This document shows, piece after piece, positions 34,590 through 46,167 of a stretch of DNA of 64,000 nucleotides. Position 1 is the stretch's first letter, and each line of letters opens with the position of its first letter. The stretch spans positions 1,125,282-1,189,281 of the forward strand of contig NW_020313140.1 of NCBI RefSeq assembly GCF_003265705.1, written 5' to 3'. This stretch comes from Callorhinus ursinus. Lineage: Eukaryota; Chordata; Mammalia; Carnivora; Otariidae. Below the pieces are notes generated by a model. The model was not told the DNA's origin, searched no databases, and saw only the letters and a program-made list of their open reading frames with translations. A program made the position numbers and the translations under genes.

Positions 34590-34935
34590 TTTTTTCTTTG
34601 TTTTGTTTTTTAATTAATAAATAATTATTTAGAGCAGTTTTAGGTTAACAAAATTAATATAAAGTGATGAGAGTTTGCATATAACCCCTGGCCCGCACAG
34701 CCTCTCCTACTTTCAACATCTTGCATCACAGTGTTAGATGTATTATGATCAGGAACCTACACTGTGACACATCATTATCCCCTCAAAGTCCATAGTTGAC
34801 GTTAGAGTTCACTCTTGGTGTTGTATGTTGTATGGGTTTTCATAAATGTATGACGTGTATCCACCACTGTAATATCCCACAATGATTTCCCTGCCCCAAA
34901 AATCCTCCATGTTCTGTCAGTTTGTTTTTGGGCCA
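34590..34935 (-). mobile_element. Old L1 fragment, probably antisense
   Basis: AGAGCAGTTTTAGGTTAACA, GACACATCATTATCCCCTCA and TTCACTCTTGGTGTTGTATG match a common L1M non-coding segment. Confidence 0.5.
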
Positions 34936-34997
34936 CAGCATGGTACAAAGAAATTGCAGAGTTACTCTTTTGTATGTAAATCATCATAGGTTTTAAA

Positions 34998-35270
34998 AAG
35001 TTATGAGGGGATGTGATTTCACTCATACATGGAATTTAAGAAATGAAACAAAACAAGGGAAAAAGAATGAGACAAACCAAGAAACAGACTCTTTACACCC
35101 TAGAGAATACACTGATGGTCACCAGAGGGGAGGTGGGTGGGGTGGCAGGGAAAATAGGCGATGGGAGAGGAAGGAGTGCACCTGTCATGATGAGCACTAG
35201 GTGATACATGGAAGTGTTGAATCACTGTATTGTACACCTGAAACTAATATCACACCATGAAATAGAGTAA
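34998..35270 (+). mobile_element. Carnivore-type L1 3' end, 5'-truncated
   Basis: GATTTCACTCATACATGGAA, AACAGACTCTTTACACCCTA, GATGAGCACTAGGTGATACA and CACCTGAAACTAATATCACA are typical of L1 3' untranslated sequence in carnivores. Confidence 0.75.
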
Positions 35271-35321
35271 TCGCAGTGTCGGGGTGTTGGAAAGGGTAGG
35301 CTCTTGAAAATGTTGATGTTA

Positions 35322-35520
35322 TGGGGACGCCTGGGTGGCTCAGTCGTTAAGCGTCTGCCTTCGGCTCAGGTCATGATCCCGGGGTCCTGGGATCGAGCCC
35401 CACATCGGGCTCCCTGCTCCGCGGGAAGTCTGCTTCTCCCTCTCCCGCCCCCCCGCTTGTGTTTGTTCCCTCTCTCGCTGTGTCTCTCTCTGTCAAATAA
35501 ATAAATAAAATCTTTAAAAA
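35322..35520 (+). mobile_element. CAN-SINE, near consensus
   Basis: Perfect 16-base target duplication GAAAATGTTGATGTTA at 35306-35321 and 35521-35536. A young copy. Confidence 0.96.
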
Positions 35521-35774
35521 GAAAATGTTGATGTTAAAATTGAAAGGGATCAAATATTGGGTGGATGGTACGAATTCAAGGACAGGGCTAGAGTCAGTGA
35601 TGATCCCAGTGTTTTATTTTGTATTCCTGGTTGGATAATGATATCATTAGTGAAAATACCAGAAACAAGTGTTATAGATAGTACTCCTTGGTTTAAGAAA
35701 ACCTGTATTATTAATATACCTTTATTTAGGTACCAAAAATGTCTAGTAATACAGTCAACAGATTACTAACAGAG

Positions 35775-36290
35775 GTTAACCTGCTTATTAGTTTTCTGTG
35801 CCTCCTGTAGCAAGTTACTTAAGTTACTTGAAGCAGCACAGATTTATTATCTTACAGTTCCTGGGGTCAGAAGTTCAAACTGAGTCTCTCGGGGCTAAAA
35901 TCAAGGTGTTGGCAAGGCTGCAGTCCCTCTGGTGGCTCTAGAATAGAATCCTTTTCTTGCCTTTCCAGCTTCAAAAAGCTACCCACATTTCTTGGATTGG
36001 GGCCCCTTCTGTCTTCAAAACCAGCAATGACAGATTGAGTCCTAGCATTTTAACACTTCAACCTTATTCTCTTGTCACTGACTTTGCCTGTTTTATGTTC
36101 CTCTTTCATTTATAAGCTCCCTTGTGATTATATGGGGCTCACCCAGATAATCCAGAATAATCTCCCCATCTCTAAATCAACAGATAAGAGACCTTAATTC
36201 CTTCTTCATATTCCCAGTTTCTGGGGATGGCAGTGTGGGCATGGGAGGAAGGGTGGATATTCCTGTGCCTACTGTACCACTCTAGGTTAT
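35775..36290. repeat. Old interspersed repeat, family not named
   Basis: TTAGTTTTCTGTGCCTCCTG, TATTATCTTACAGTTCCTGG, CTAAAATCAAGGTGTTGGCA and AATAATCTCCCCATCTCTAA follow a very common old mammalian repeat. Confidence 0.5.
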
Positions 36291-36735
36291 GGGATTTAAA
36301 TCAGGGAAGTGGGGTTTGCACTTCTCATTTTATGTTTGTCTTTATTTTTTGAAGTTATAAAAAAGCTGTATTACTTTTGGAATTTAAATTTAATTTTATC
36401 TAAAAGGAATTTAAAAGACTATGTTAAATCAGATATATATCAAGTGAATTGGAGATTGAACTTCAGACTTGAGTATTTTGGTGAATATTTTGAGTATTAG
36501 TTTCTCTGAAATCATAAAAATGAAACTTTATTAATGAAATGAAGCTGTTGAACTATATACTTTGTATATTGATGGGAGTACTGAAGCTAATAAAAGGTTA
36601 AATGACTTACTCAGGTCACACAGATCATTTTTAGGTAAACTAGGGTGAAAATTCAGCTTGTCTGATTTTTATTTTAGTCACTAAGAAAATGAAAGTAACC
36701 CTAGTAAAGGTTTTCTTTTATATCATTTTATCTTT
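36291..36735. other. Intron with a MIR remnant
   Basis: GGTTAAATGACTTACTCAGG near 36595-36614 is antisense MIR text (about 36560-36690). The remainder is unassigned. Confidence 0.45.
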
Positions 36736-36921
36736 GGGGCACGTGGGTGGCTTAGTTGGTTAAGCATCTATCTGCCTTTGGCTCAGGTCATGATCCCAGG
36801 GTCCCGGGATCACACCTCACATCCAGCTCCCTGTTTAGCGGGGAGTCTGCTTCTCTGAACTCTGCCCCTCCCCCTGCTGGTGCTTCCTCTCCCTCTCTCT
36901 CTCTCTCAAATAAATAAATAA
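36736..36921 (+). mobile_element. CAN-SINE
   Basis: Perfect 14-base target duplication ATCATTTTATCTTT at 36722-36735 and 36922-36935. Confidence 0.95.
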
Positions 36922-37088
36922 ATCATTTTATCTTTATTGAGCTATAATTGATATCCAACATCATGTAAATTTCAGGTATGCAACATAATGATTTAATATT
37001 TGTATATATTTGTGAAATGATCACCACAATAAGTCTACTTAACCTCTGTCAGCATACATAGTTACAAAATTTTTTTTTGCCATGAGAA

Positions 37089-37202
37089 TTTTTTTTTTTA
37101 AGATTTATTTTTAAGTAATCTCTACACCCAGCATGGGGCTCAAACTCATAATCCCAAGATCAAGAGATACATGTTCTACTCACTGAGCCAGCCAGGTGCC
37201 CC
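37089..37202 (-). mobile_element. Short tRNA-type CAN-SINE, antisense, in L1
   Basis: Ten-base target duplication GCCATGAGAA at 37079-37088 and 37203-37212. Confidence 0.94.
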
Positions 37203-37232
37203 GCCATGAGAACTTTTAAGATTTCTTTTCTT

Positions 37233-37421
37233 GGACGCCTGGGTGGCTCAGATGGTTAAGCATCTGCCTTCGGCTCAGGTCATGATCCCGGGGTCCTGGG
37301 ATCGAGCCCCGCATCGGGCTCCCTGCTAGGCGGGGAGTCTGCTTCTCCCTCTCCCTCTGCCTCTGCCTCTCTCTCTCTCTCTCTGACTCTCATGAATAAA
37401 TAAATAAAACATTTAAAAAAA
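37233..37421 (+). mobile_element. CAN-SINE in L1
   Basis: GGACGCCTGGGTGGCTCAGA head and ATGAATAAATAAATAAAACA tail, flanked by TTTCTTTTCTT-like text. Confidence 0.93.
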
Positions 37422-37454
37422 ATTTCTTTTTTCCTTTCCTTTCCTTTTCTATTC

Positions 37455-37642
37455 TTTTTAAGATTTATTTATTTATTTTAGAGAGGGAGAGAGCGTGGGG
37501 GGGGGGGGGGGGGAGAGACTCTCAAGGAGATCCCCGCTGAGCGCAGAGCCCTATGCGGGTCTCAATTTCACGACCCTGAGATCACGACCTGAGCCAAAAT
37601 CAAGAGTCTGATGCCCAACTGACTGAGCCATCCTGGTGCCTC
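37455..37642 (-). mobile_element. CAN-SINE, antisense, with a 17-base G run
   Basis: TTTTTAAGATTTATTTATTT to GACTGAGCCATCCTGGTGCC. An uninterrupted G17 lies at 37497-37513. Confidence 0.9.
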
Positions 37643-38819
37643 AAGATTTATTTTCTTAGCAACTTTCAAATATACAATCTAGCATTATTAACTATAGTTG
37701 CCCTGCTGTACATTACATTACGTTCCTATGGCTAGTTTATTTTTATAACTGGAAGCTTGTGCGTTTTGACTCCCTTGACCCATTTCACCCATCCTGGGCC
37801 CCCGAAGATCCCTGCTTCTGGCAACACGAATATGTTCTCTATATCTATGAGCGTGGTATTTTGTTTTTTGGGTTTTTTTTTAGATTCCACATATAAGTGA
37901 AATCATATGGTATTTTTTTTCTCTGTTTGACTTCCTTCACTTAGCATGATGGCCTCAAAGTCCATCCATGTTGTTGCAAATCACAAGATTTCATTCATTT
38001 TTACGGCTGAAAAATATTTCATTGTAAATAGATATGTATCTACATTTACTTTATATATATGTTTTCTTTATCCATTCATCCATCCACGGACATGTAGGTT
38101 GCTTTCATTTATTATAACTAGTGCCGCAGGGAACATGGGGGTGCAGATATCTTTTCCAGGTAATATTTGCATTTTCTTTGGATAAATATCCCAGAAGTGG
38201 AATTGCAGGATCATATGGTTAGTTATATTTTTGATTTTTTGAGGAATCTCCATGCTGTTTTCTTTTCCACAGTGGCTGCGGCAGTTTTCATTCCCACCAG
38301 CAGTGCACAGGGGCTCCCACTTCTCCACTCCTTCCCAGCATGTTATTTCTTGCATTTCTCATCTTTTTGGTAACAGCCATTCTAACAGGTGGGAGGTGAT
38401 AGCTCATTGTGGTTTTGATCTGCTTTTCCCTGATGATGAGTGATGAGCATCTTTTCATGTGTCTGTTAGCCTTCTGTATGTCTTTGGGAAAATGTCTATT
38501 CAGGTCAGATCCTCTGCCCATTTTTTTAATCGGATTGTTTGTTTTTTTACTGTTCTATGAGTTCTTTATATATTTTGGATATTAACCTATTATCAGATAG
38601 ATGATTTACAAATATTTTCTCTCATTCAGTAGATTGCTTTTTCATTTTGTTGGTGGTTTCCTTTGCTGTACAGAGGAGCTTTAGTTTGATATAGTCCCAC
38701 TTGTTCATTTTTGCTTTATTTGCCTTTACTTTTGGTGTCAAATTCAGAAAATCATTGTCAAGACTGGTGTCCCAAGTAAAGTGTTAAAAACAAAAGTACC
38801 TTTGTGTTTAATGTATTTT

Positions 38820-40060
38820 AATTAATTTTGTGCTTAAATATATATGACATGTAACTAACCATTTTAATAATTCTAAGTGCACTGTTCAGTGGCATTAAAT
38901 ACACTACCTTGTGCAGCCACCATCCCTATCCATCTCCAGAACTTTTTCATCATCCCAAACTGAATGTTTTATCTCTAAAGTATACATTCTAGTCTCTCCT
39001 CCAGTGCTGTCCAAGTGAAATGATATATGTAAAATGACTGGCACACAGGAGGTGTTCAGTGTCTTCTGCACCTCACTGTCCCCAAGAGTGTGTCTTTTAT
39101 CCTTTCTTTTTCTAAACAGTTTTATTGAGATGTATTTCACATACCATACAATTAACCTATTTTAAGTGTAGAAGTTAATAGTTTTTGGTATATTACATTA
39201 ATTTTTACCATGTAGGTATAAATACTTATATAACAAATTTTATATGAATTTATGTATTTATATTATATTTTATTACTGAAATTCCTTATTGTGGTAAAGT
39301 ACCAGAATTTGCCATTTTCACCATTTTTAAGCATACAATTCAGTGTCATTAATTGCATTCACAATGTTGTGCCGTCTTTACCACCATTTTTCCAACATTT
39401 TTCTTTTCTTTCTTTGTTTCTTTAAAGATCTGATTTGTGAGAGAAAGTGAGAGAGAGCACGAGTGGGGAGAGGCAGAGGGAGAGGGAGAAGCAGGGAGCC
39501 TGATGTGGGGCTCAGTCCCAGGACCCTGGGATCATGACCTGAAGTGAAGGCAGATGCTTGACTGACTGAGCCACCCGGGGGCCCTCCAACATTTTTCATT
39601 CCCCCAAACAGAAAGTCTAACCACTAAGCAGTAACCCCCACACCCTGGCCTCCAGTGTGCCTTCATCTTCTGTCAGTTTGCCTTTCATAGCTGCCCCATG
39701 TAAGTGAAATCATACAGTATTTGTGCTTGTTTTGTCTAGATTCGTTAATAGTGTCTTCAGTGTCAGTGTATTTGTAGCATTTGTCAGAACGTCATTCCTT
39801 TGTACGACCGTATAACATTCCATTGTGTGGATGTGCCACAGTTTGTTTACTTTCTCACCTGTTGAGGAACACTTGGGCTGTTTCTACGTTTTGGTTCTTG
39901 TGAATCATGCTGCAATGAACTGGCATAGGTGTATTTGTTCAGGTCCCTGATTTCAGTCCTTTGTGGACATACTTAGGAGTGAAATTGCCAGATCCTTATA
40001 GGTTTAGTTTTTTAAAGAACACCAAACTTTTGCACAGTGTCTGTACCATGGACTGTGGTA
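38820..40060 (-). mobile_element. Old L1 fragments, antisense, split by a SINE
   Basis: GTGCACTGTTCAGTGGCATT, AGCATACAATTCAGTGTCAT, GTAAGTGAAATCATACAGTA and CACTTGGGCTGTTTCTACGT. The repeated CAGTG.CATTAA phrase suggests two overlapping pieces. Confidence 0.7.
39404..39584 (-). mobile_element. CAN-SINE, antisense
   Basis: Perfect 13-base target duplication TCCAACATTTTTC at 39391-39403 and 39585-39597. Confidence 0.95.
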
Positions 40061-40250
40061 AACTGATTTGAGATCTTCTGCTTGAACGTATGTGTGTTTT
40101 ACCTATAAATTTCCTTCTTACTGTTACTTTTACTGTATCAGATAAGTTTTGGTTGTTTGTGTTTTCATTCTCATTAATTTCCAGATACTTTCCAATTTCC
40201 CTTGTGATTTCTTGTTTGACCTATTGATTGTTTAAGAATATGTTGTTTGA

Positions 40251-40441
40251 GGGGCGCTTGGGTGGCTCAGTCATTAAGCGTCTGCCTTCGGCTCAGGTCA
40301 TGATCCCGGGGTCCTGGGATAGAGCCCCGCATCGGGCTCCCTGCTCAGCGGGGAGCCCGCTTCTCCCTCTCCCACTCCCCCTGCTTGTGTTCCCTCTCTG
40401 TGTCTCTCTCTATCAAATAAATAAAATCTTTAAAAAAATAT
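40251..40441 (+). mobile_element. CAN-SINE in L1
   Basis: Perfect 13-base target duplication ATATGTTGTTTGA at 40238-40250 and 40442-40454. Confidence 0.95.
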
Positions 40442-40880
40442 ATATGTTGTTTGATTTCCACACATTTGTGGATTTTCCAGATTTCCCGATCAGAAAAAAA
40501 TACTCTGTACAATTTCAGTCTTTAAATCTGTTAAGACTTATTTTGTGGCCTAATATATGACCTATCTTGGGGAATTTTCTGTGTGCATTTGAGAAAACTA
40601 TGTAATCTGTTGTTGCATGGAGCATTCTTTATATTTCTGTTAGATCTAATTGGTTTGTAATGTTGTTCAAATCCGTATCGATCTGTGTGGTTGTTCTAAC
40701 CATTACTGAAATTAGTTGAAGTCTCTAGCTATTCCTGCACAGCTGTTTCTCCCTTCAGTTCTGTGAATACTTCCTTCATACATTTTGGGTCCTTTAATGT
40801 TTACTGAGTATAATGATGACTGCTTCTAAGTGAACGGACTTTTGTCAATATTTAATGTCCTGTGTGTGTCTCTCTCTCTC

Positions 40881-41078
40881 TTTTTTTTTTAAAGATTTTA
40901 CTTATTTATTTGACAGAAGCGAGAGAGGGAACACAAGCAGGGGGAATGGGAGAGGGAGAAGCAGGTTCCCCACGGAGCAGGGAGCCCGATGTGGGGCTTG
41001 ATCCCAGGACCCTGGGACTCCGGGATCATGACCTGAGCTGAAGGCAGACACTTAACGACTGAGCCACTCAAGCTCCCC
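40881..41078 (-). mobile_element. CAN-SINE, antisense, in L1
   Basis: AAAGATTTTACTTATTTATT to CTGAGCCACTCAAGCTCCCC. Confidence 0.92.
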
Positions 41079-41239
41079 TGTCCTCCTGTGTCTCTTCTAA
41101 CAGTCTTTGATTTCAAGTCTCTCTTGTCTGATACTGTAGTATAGTCATTCTGCTCTCTCTTGGTTACTATTTACTTGGAGTATCTTTTTTCCATCGTTTT
41201 CCTTTCAGCCTGTTTGTTTCCTGACCTAGAGAGTCTCTT

Positions 41240-41430
41240 GGAGCTCCTGGGTGGCTCAGTCAGTTGGGCATCTAACTCTTGATTTGGGCTCAGGTCATGA
41301 TCTCAGGGTCTTGAGAGGGCCCCACATCTGGGTTCTCTCTCTCCCTCTGCCCCTCCCCCTGCTCATGCCTATAAGCGTGCTTTCTCTCTCTCTCTAAAAT
41401 ACATAAATAAAATCTTTAAAAAAATAAAGT
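41240..41430 (+). mobile_element. CAN-SINE in L1
   Basis: Nine-base target duplication GAGTCTCTT at 41231-41239 and 41431-41439. Confidence 0.93.
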
Positions 41431-41540
41431 GAGTCTCTTATAGACAGTATATATAGTTAAATCATGTTTTTTATCCATTTTGTTTCTCTCTGCATTTTGT
41501 TTGGAGAGTTTAATCAACTTACCTTTAAATAATTACCAAT

Positions 41541-41744
41541 TGGGGCACCTGGGTGGTTCAGTCCTTAAGCGTCTGCCTTCGGCTCAGGTCATGATCCCAG
41601 GGTCCTGGGATCGAGCCCCGCATCGGGCTCCCTGCTCAGCGGGAGGCCTGCTTCTCCCTCTCCCACTCCCCCTGCTTGTGTTCCCTCTCTCGCTGTGTCT
41701 CTCTCTGTCAAATAAATAAATAAAATCTTTTAAAAAATAAATAA
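41541..41744 (+). mobile_element. CAN-SINE in L1
   Basis: Target duplication AATAATTACCAAT / AATAATTGCCAAT at 41528-41540 and 41745-41757. Confidence 0.95.
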
Positions 41745-42217
41745 AATAATTGCCAATAAGGAAGGACTTACACTTGCCATTTTGTTATTTCCCCTGTCTT
41801 ACAGCTTTTTGACCCTCATGTCCTCCATTACAGTCTTCTTTTCTGCTTAGTTGATCTTTTTGTAGTGACGCATTTTGATTCCCTCCAGTCCCTTTTGGGT
41901 ATATTCTGTAGCTATTTTCTCCGTGGTTACCATGGAAATTACATATAACTTCCCAAAGATATAACTATGTAATTTGAATTGATACTAAGTTAATTTCAGT
42001 TATATACGAAAGCTGTACTCCTGTAAAGCTCCATATCCCCCTTTTATGTTACCGAAGTTACAAGTTATTTCTTTATTTTTTGTGTGCCCAGAAACATACA
42101 TTTATAAGTACTTTTTATGCATTTGTCTTCTAAATCCTGTTTCCTATTCTCTTTTTCTGTAGTTTCTCATCATGATTAAAGAATAACAGGCTCTTCTTGC
42201 CTTTCTTTCCTATAAGA

Positions 42218-42293
42218 AAATTAAAAAATCATTTTTTAAAATAAAATAATAAAATAAATAATAAATAATAAAAAATAATAAAATAATAAATGA
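42218..42293. repeat. AATA-rich low-complexity tract
   Basis: AATAATAAAATAAATAATAA-type sequence of almost only A and T. Confidence 0.9.
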
Positions 42294-42787
42294 TACTTTC
42301 AATGTGGTCAACAACCACATTCGGAAGTTACTTGTTTTTATAAAAGAAGCAAATAAGAAGGCATTAACAGAAAGGATTAAAGAACTCTCCACGTGTGATT
42401 TGGCCTCTAATGTGGAGTAGAGCCATCAGGCCATCACTGTGTATGTTTGCGGAAATTATAAATCATGATTTGTTAAAGCTCAGTCTTCCGCTTAGGAATG
42501 GAGATGGGTTAGGAGGGAGTGGACAATCATACTGACATTCTGCTCTCTCTTATAGAGGCTTCACTCTGTCCCATGTTCACGGCCAGGGAAAAAGTGTGTT
42601 TGCAGCTGCTGTTAACTAGGCAGCAGCTGTGTTGCTCTATCCCCCTCTAGTGGTAGTAAAGTGACTTCATTAACAATTGTTATTTCTGGCTTGACTGTTC
42701 TTAATGTAGGCCTGACAGGCTTAACAGATAACAAGATTTAATATACTCTAATAACAAGATCTAAGATGCTTCAAAAAATTATATTCT
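42294..42787. other. Intron, no feature recognised
   Basis: No recognised repeat. One of the few quiet stretches of this intron. Confidence 0.4.
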
Positions 42788-42996
42788 CGGGGCGCCTGGT
42801 TGCTCAGTCGGTTAAGCGTCTGCCTTCAGCTCAGGACATGATCCCGGGGTCCTAGGATTGAGTCCCGCATCGGGCTCCCTGCTCAGCGGGGAGTCTGCTT
42901 CTCCCTCTCCCTCTGCCTCTCACCCTGCTTGTGCTCTCTTGCTCACTCTCACTCTCTCTTTCAAATAATTAAAATCTTTTTAAAAAATTAATACCA
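42788..42996 (+). mobile_element. CAN-SINE
   Basis: Perfect 15-base target duplication AAAAAATTATATTCT at 42773-42787 and 42997-43011. Confidence 0.96.
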
Positions 42997-43094
42997 AAAA
43001 AATTATATTCTATACATACAATGGAATATTATTTACCCTTAAAAAGGAATGAAATTTGGAAACCTTCTACAAAATATATGTGCACACACCCATG

Positions 43095-43410
43095 TGTATT
43101 AATAGTCTACTACCATGTAACAAAATTACCACAGTCTTAGCAGTTTAAAACATTACCCACCTATTATCTTGCCTATAATTTCCCCAGAATTTCAGGAATC
43201 TGGGCATTTCAGCTCTGTGTCTCACAAGGCTTGAATCAAGGTATCAGCTGCCTCTATGATCTCATGCAAGGCTTGACATTCTCTTCCAAACTCATATTAA
43301 TTTCTTGTAGTTGCAGAGCTCAGTGGTGGCTTTCTTCTTTAAGGGCAGCAGCAAAGAGAAAGAGAGTCTGCTTCTTCAGGTCTCTGAGCTCAGGGAAAAC
43401 CTAAGCCCTT
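43095..43410. repeat. Old interspersed repeat, family not named
   Basis: CATGTAACAAAATTACCACA, AGGAATCTGGGCATTTCAGC and ATCAAGGTATCAGCTGCCTC follow a common old repeat related in style to the one at 35775. Confidence 0.45.
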
Positions 43411-43830
43411 GGTGAGATACAATTCATATACCATACAGTTATCCCATTTATTATATACACTTCAGTGACTTTTGGTATATTCACAGAGTTGTACATTCAT
43501 TACCACAGTCAATTTTAGAACATTTTCATTATCCCAAAAAGAAACTCCACATACTTTAATGATCTCCCCTAATTTTCTCATCTACTTTCATCTACTTTCT
43601 GTCTCTGTAAATGGAACTTCTCTGGACATTTCACAAATGGAATCATATAATATCGGCTTCTTTGTGACTCATTTATTTCACTTAGCATATTGTTTCCAAG
43701 TTCATACATGCTCTAATATGTATCATTTCCTTTTTCTTCCCAAATAATGTTCCATTGTTGGATATACCACATACCCCATTTCATTTACCCATTTGTCAGT
43801 TGGTGGACATTTGGGCTATTTGTACTTTTG

Positions 43831-44012
43831 TCTTTTTTTTTAAGATTTTATTTCACAGAGACCGAGCACAAGCAGGGGAAGGGGCAGAGGGAGAGGGAGA
43901 AGCGGGCTCTCTGCTGAGCAGGGAGCCCGATGCGGGGCTCAGTCCCAGGACCCCGGGATCATGTCCTGAGCCGAAGGCAGACGCTTAACCAGCTAAGCCA
44001 CCCAGGCACCCC
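43831..44012 (-). mobile_element. CAN-SINE, antisense
   Basis: TTTAAGATTTTATTTCACAG to CTAAGCCACCCAGGCACCCC, flanked by TATTTGTACTTTT. Confidence 0.94.
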
Positions 44013-44200
44013 GTGAGTTATTTGTACTTTTTTGCTATCATGATTAATGCTGTTACGAACATTTTTTATACATCTCAAAATACAGTTTTTATAGTCTCAT
44101 AATATCTGAGTGTGTAGATATATCGTAGCTTATCCAACCAGCCTGCCAGGAAGAGGGCATTTCAGTTGTTCCTAATGGTTCCTACTATAGATAATGCCCA

Positions 44201-44416
44201 GGGGCGCCTGGGTGGCTCAGTCAGTTAAGCGTCTGCCTTCAGCCCCGGTCATGATCCTGCGGTCCTGGGATTGAGTCCCACATTGGGCTCCCTGCTCAGT
44301 AGGGAGTCTGCTTCTTCCTCTCCCTCTGCTCCCTCCCCACTTGTGCTCTCTCTCTCTCTCTCTGTCTGTCAAATAAATAAATAAAATCTTAAATAAATAA
44401 ATAGAGAAGAGAGAGA
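44201..44416 (+). mobile_element. CAN-SINE
   Basis: GGGGCGCCTGGGTGGCTCAG head (from 44201), flanked by imperfect GATAATGCCCA / AAATAATACCCA. Confidence 0.93.
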
Positions 44417-44847
44417 AATAATACCCAATATGTCCCTATCTTGTTTGATATTTTGGAGATCTATCCTCAGGGTAAGTTCAGAGAAGTAGAATTAACTGAA
44501 TTCAATAATAAGTGTACATATAATTTTGTAAAGATTGCCTGATTATGCTTCTCTTACAGTTGTATCTTTTTGCAGTCTTTCTAGAAATATCTGAGAGTGG
44601 CTATTTTTCCACAGCCCTAATTATGTTGTCACACTTGTAAATTTTTACCAATGTGATAAGTGTGAAATGTTATCTCCAGGGAGTTATAATTTGCATTTTT
44701 CTCATAAGTGAAATTGTTGAGGATCTTTTCATATATGTACAAGTCATTTAATTATCTTTTTCTGTGAATTGTCTATTTTTTTTCCCATTTTTCTTTCAGC
44801 TTACCAGTCTTTTCTTTTTCCCCCTTGATTTTTAAAAGGCCCTTATA

Positions 44848-45048
44848 GGGGCGCCTGGGTGGCTCAGTCGTTAAGCATCTGCCTTCAGCTCAGGTCATGA
44901 TCCCAGCTCCTGGATCGGGCGCCGCATCGGGCTCCCTGCTCCGCGGGAAGCCTGCTTCTCCCTCTCCTGCTCCCCCTGCTTGTGCTCCCTCTCTCGCTGT
45001 GTCTCTCTCTGTCAAATAAATAAATAAAATCTTTTTAAAAAAATTTTA
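44848..45048 (+). mobile_element. CAN-SINE
   Basis: Perfect 14-base target duplication AAAAGGCCCTTATA at 44834-44847 and 45049-45062. Confidence 0.96.
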
Positions 45049-45577
45049 AAAAGGCCCTTATACATTAAGGAAATTTGCCCTTTGTGATATAAATTGCAAA
45101 TATGTTTTGTCAGTTTGTCATTTGTCTTTTGTGCTTATTGGCCGCATGTCTGTGGTTATCCCAGTAGCACATTGTGTTGAACCACCATAGCTTTGTGGAA
45201 AATTTTAAATCGGGAAATATGATTCCTCTAACTTTGGCTGTTCTGGTTTTTCCCAACTTTGGCTAATTCTGGATCCCTTGATATTTTCAGATGAATTTTA
45301 GGATCAGTTTATTGATTTCTGCAAAAACAGCCAGCTGGGCTTTTGAAAAATATCTGTATATCAATTTGGGGGGTGCTTTACAATCCTAACAGTATTAAGT
45401 ATTCTTTTTTTTTTTATTATGTAGTATTAAGTACTCTTAACATGGGATATTTTCCTAGTTATTTAATCATTTGAAATCTCTTTTAACAATGTTTTTAGGT
45501 TTCAGTGTACAGGTTCTGCACTTCTGTTAAGCATATTCTTAAGCATTTTATTCTTTTGAAGCTTGTAAATGGAAATT

Positions 45578-45762
45578 TTTTTTAAGATTTTATTTATTTA
45601 TTAGAGAGAGAGAGAGCATGAGCCGGGGGTAGGGGCAGAGGGAGAGGGAGAAGGTAACTCCACGCTGAGCAGGGAACCCGATGTGGGGCTCAACCCCAGG
45701 ACCCCGGGATCACGACCCAAGCTGAAGCAGATGCTTAACCAACTGAGCCACCCAGGAGCCCC
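45578..45762 (-). mobile_element. CAN-SINE, antisense
   Basis: TTTAAGATTTTATTTATTTA to CTGAGCCACCCAGGAGCCCC, flanked by TAAATGGAA repeats. Confidence 0.94.
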
Positions 45763-46005
45763 ATAAATGGAATTTTTTTTCATTTTTGGATATTTATTGC
45801 TAGTATATAGAAATACAATTGATTTTTCTATATTGATCTTGTGTCCTACAATCCTGCAACCTTCCTTAACTCAGTTATTAATCCTAATAGTATTTTAATG
45901 GATTTTGTCCTTTGGGGACTTTGCTTATAATGATAGTTTTTATCATGCAAAGTTTATAATGCTTTGCGTTTTGATTTTCTGTTTTTACTATGTTTCTGGA
46001 TTTTT

Positions 46006-46119
46006 TTTAAGTTTTTATTTATTTATTTAAGTAAACTCTGCACGCAACATGGGGTTCGAACTCATGACCCAAAGATCAAGTGTTGCATGCTCTTCTGACT
46101 GAGCCAGGCAGGCACCCTG
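46006..46119 (-). mobile_element. Short tRNA-type CAN-SINE, antisense
   Basis: Perfect 15-base target duplication TGTTTCTGGATTTTT at 45991-46005 and 46120-46134. Confidence 0.95.
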
Positions 46120-46167
46120 TGTTTCTGGATTTTTGAGTCATAATTAAATAAGCTTTCCCACACCCTG

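Larger units (their letters stand above)
36922..38780 (-). mobile_element. Old L1 3' half, antisense, with three SINE insertions
   Basis: GAGCTATAATTGATATCCAA, TAGCATGATGGCCTCAAAGT, GTGAAATCATATGGTATTTT and TCAGATCCTCTGCCCATTTT are standard antisense L1 3' and ORF2 text. Short minus-strand frames near 38068-38521 are the ORF2 C-terminus (VHCWWE near its cysteine motif). Confidence 0.85.
40061..42110 (-). mobile_element. Old L1 5' half, antisense, with four SINE insertions
   Basis: TTCTCCCTTCAGTTCTGTGA, CTGATACTGTAGTATAGTCA, GAGTCTCTTATAGACAGTAT and TGGTTACCATGGAAATTACA are standard antisense L1 ORF2 text. Confidence 0.72.
43411..46005 (-). mobile_element. Old L1 fragments, antisense, with several SINE insertions
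   Basis: GAGATACAATTCATATACCA, GTTGGTGGACATTTGGGC, GTTATAATTTGCATTTTTCT, GGATCAGTTTATTGATTTCT and CTTGTGTCCTACAATCCTGC are antisense L1 text. Confidence 0.65.

Noticed and set aside
35304..35504. Recurring open frames with the text MIPGSWDRAPHRAPCSAGSL at many places (2288, 25824, 35304, 40228, 41480, 56549, 58918, 61060 and others)
   Set aside because: These are translations of the CAN-SINE sequence, not a protein family. Every copy coincides with a SINE.
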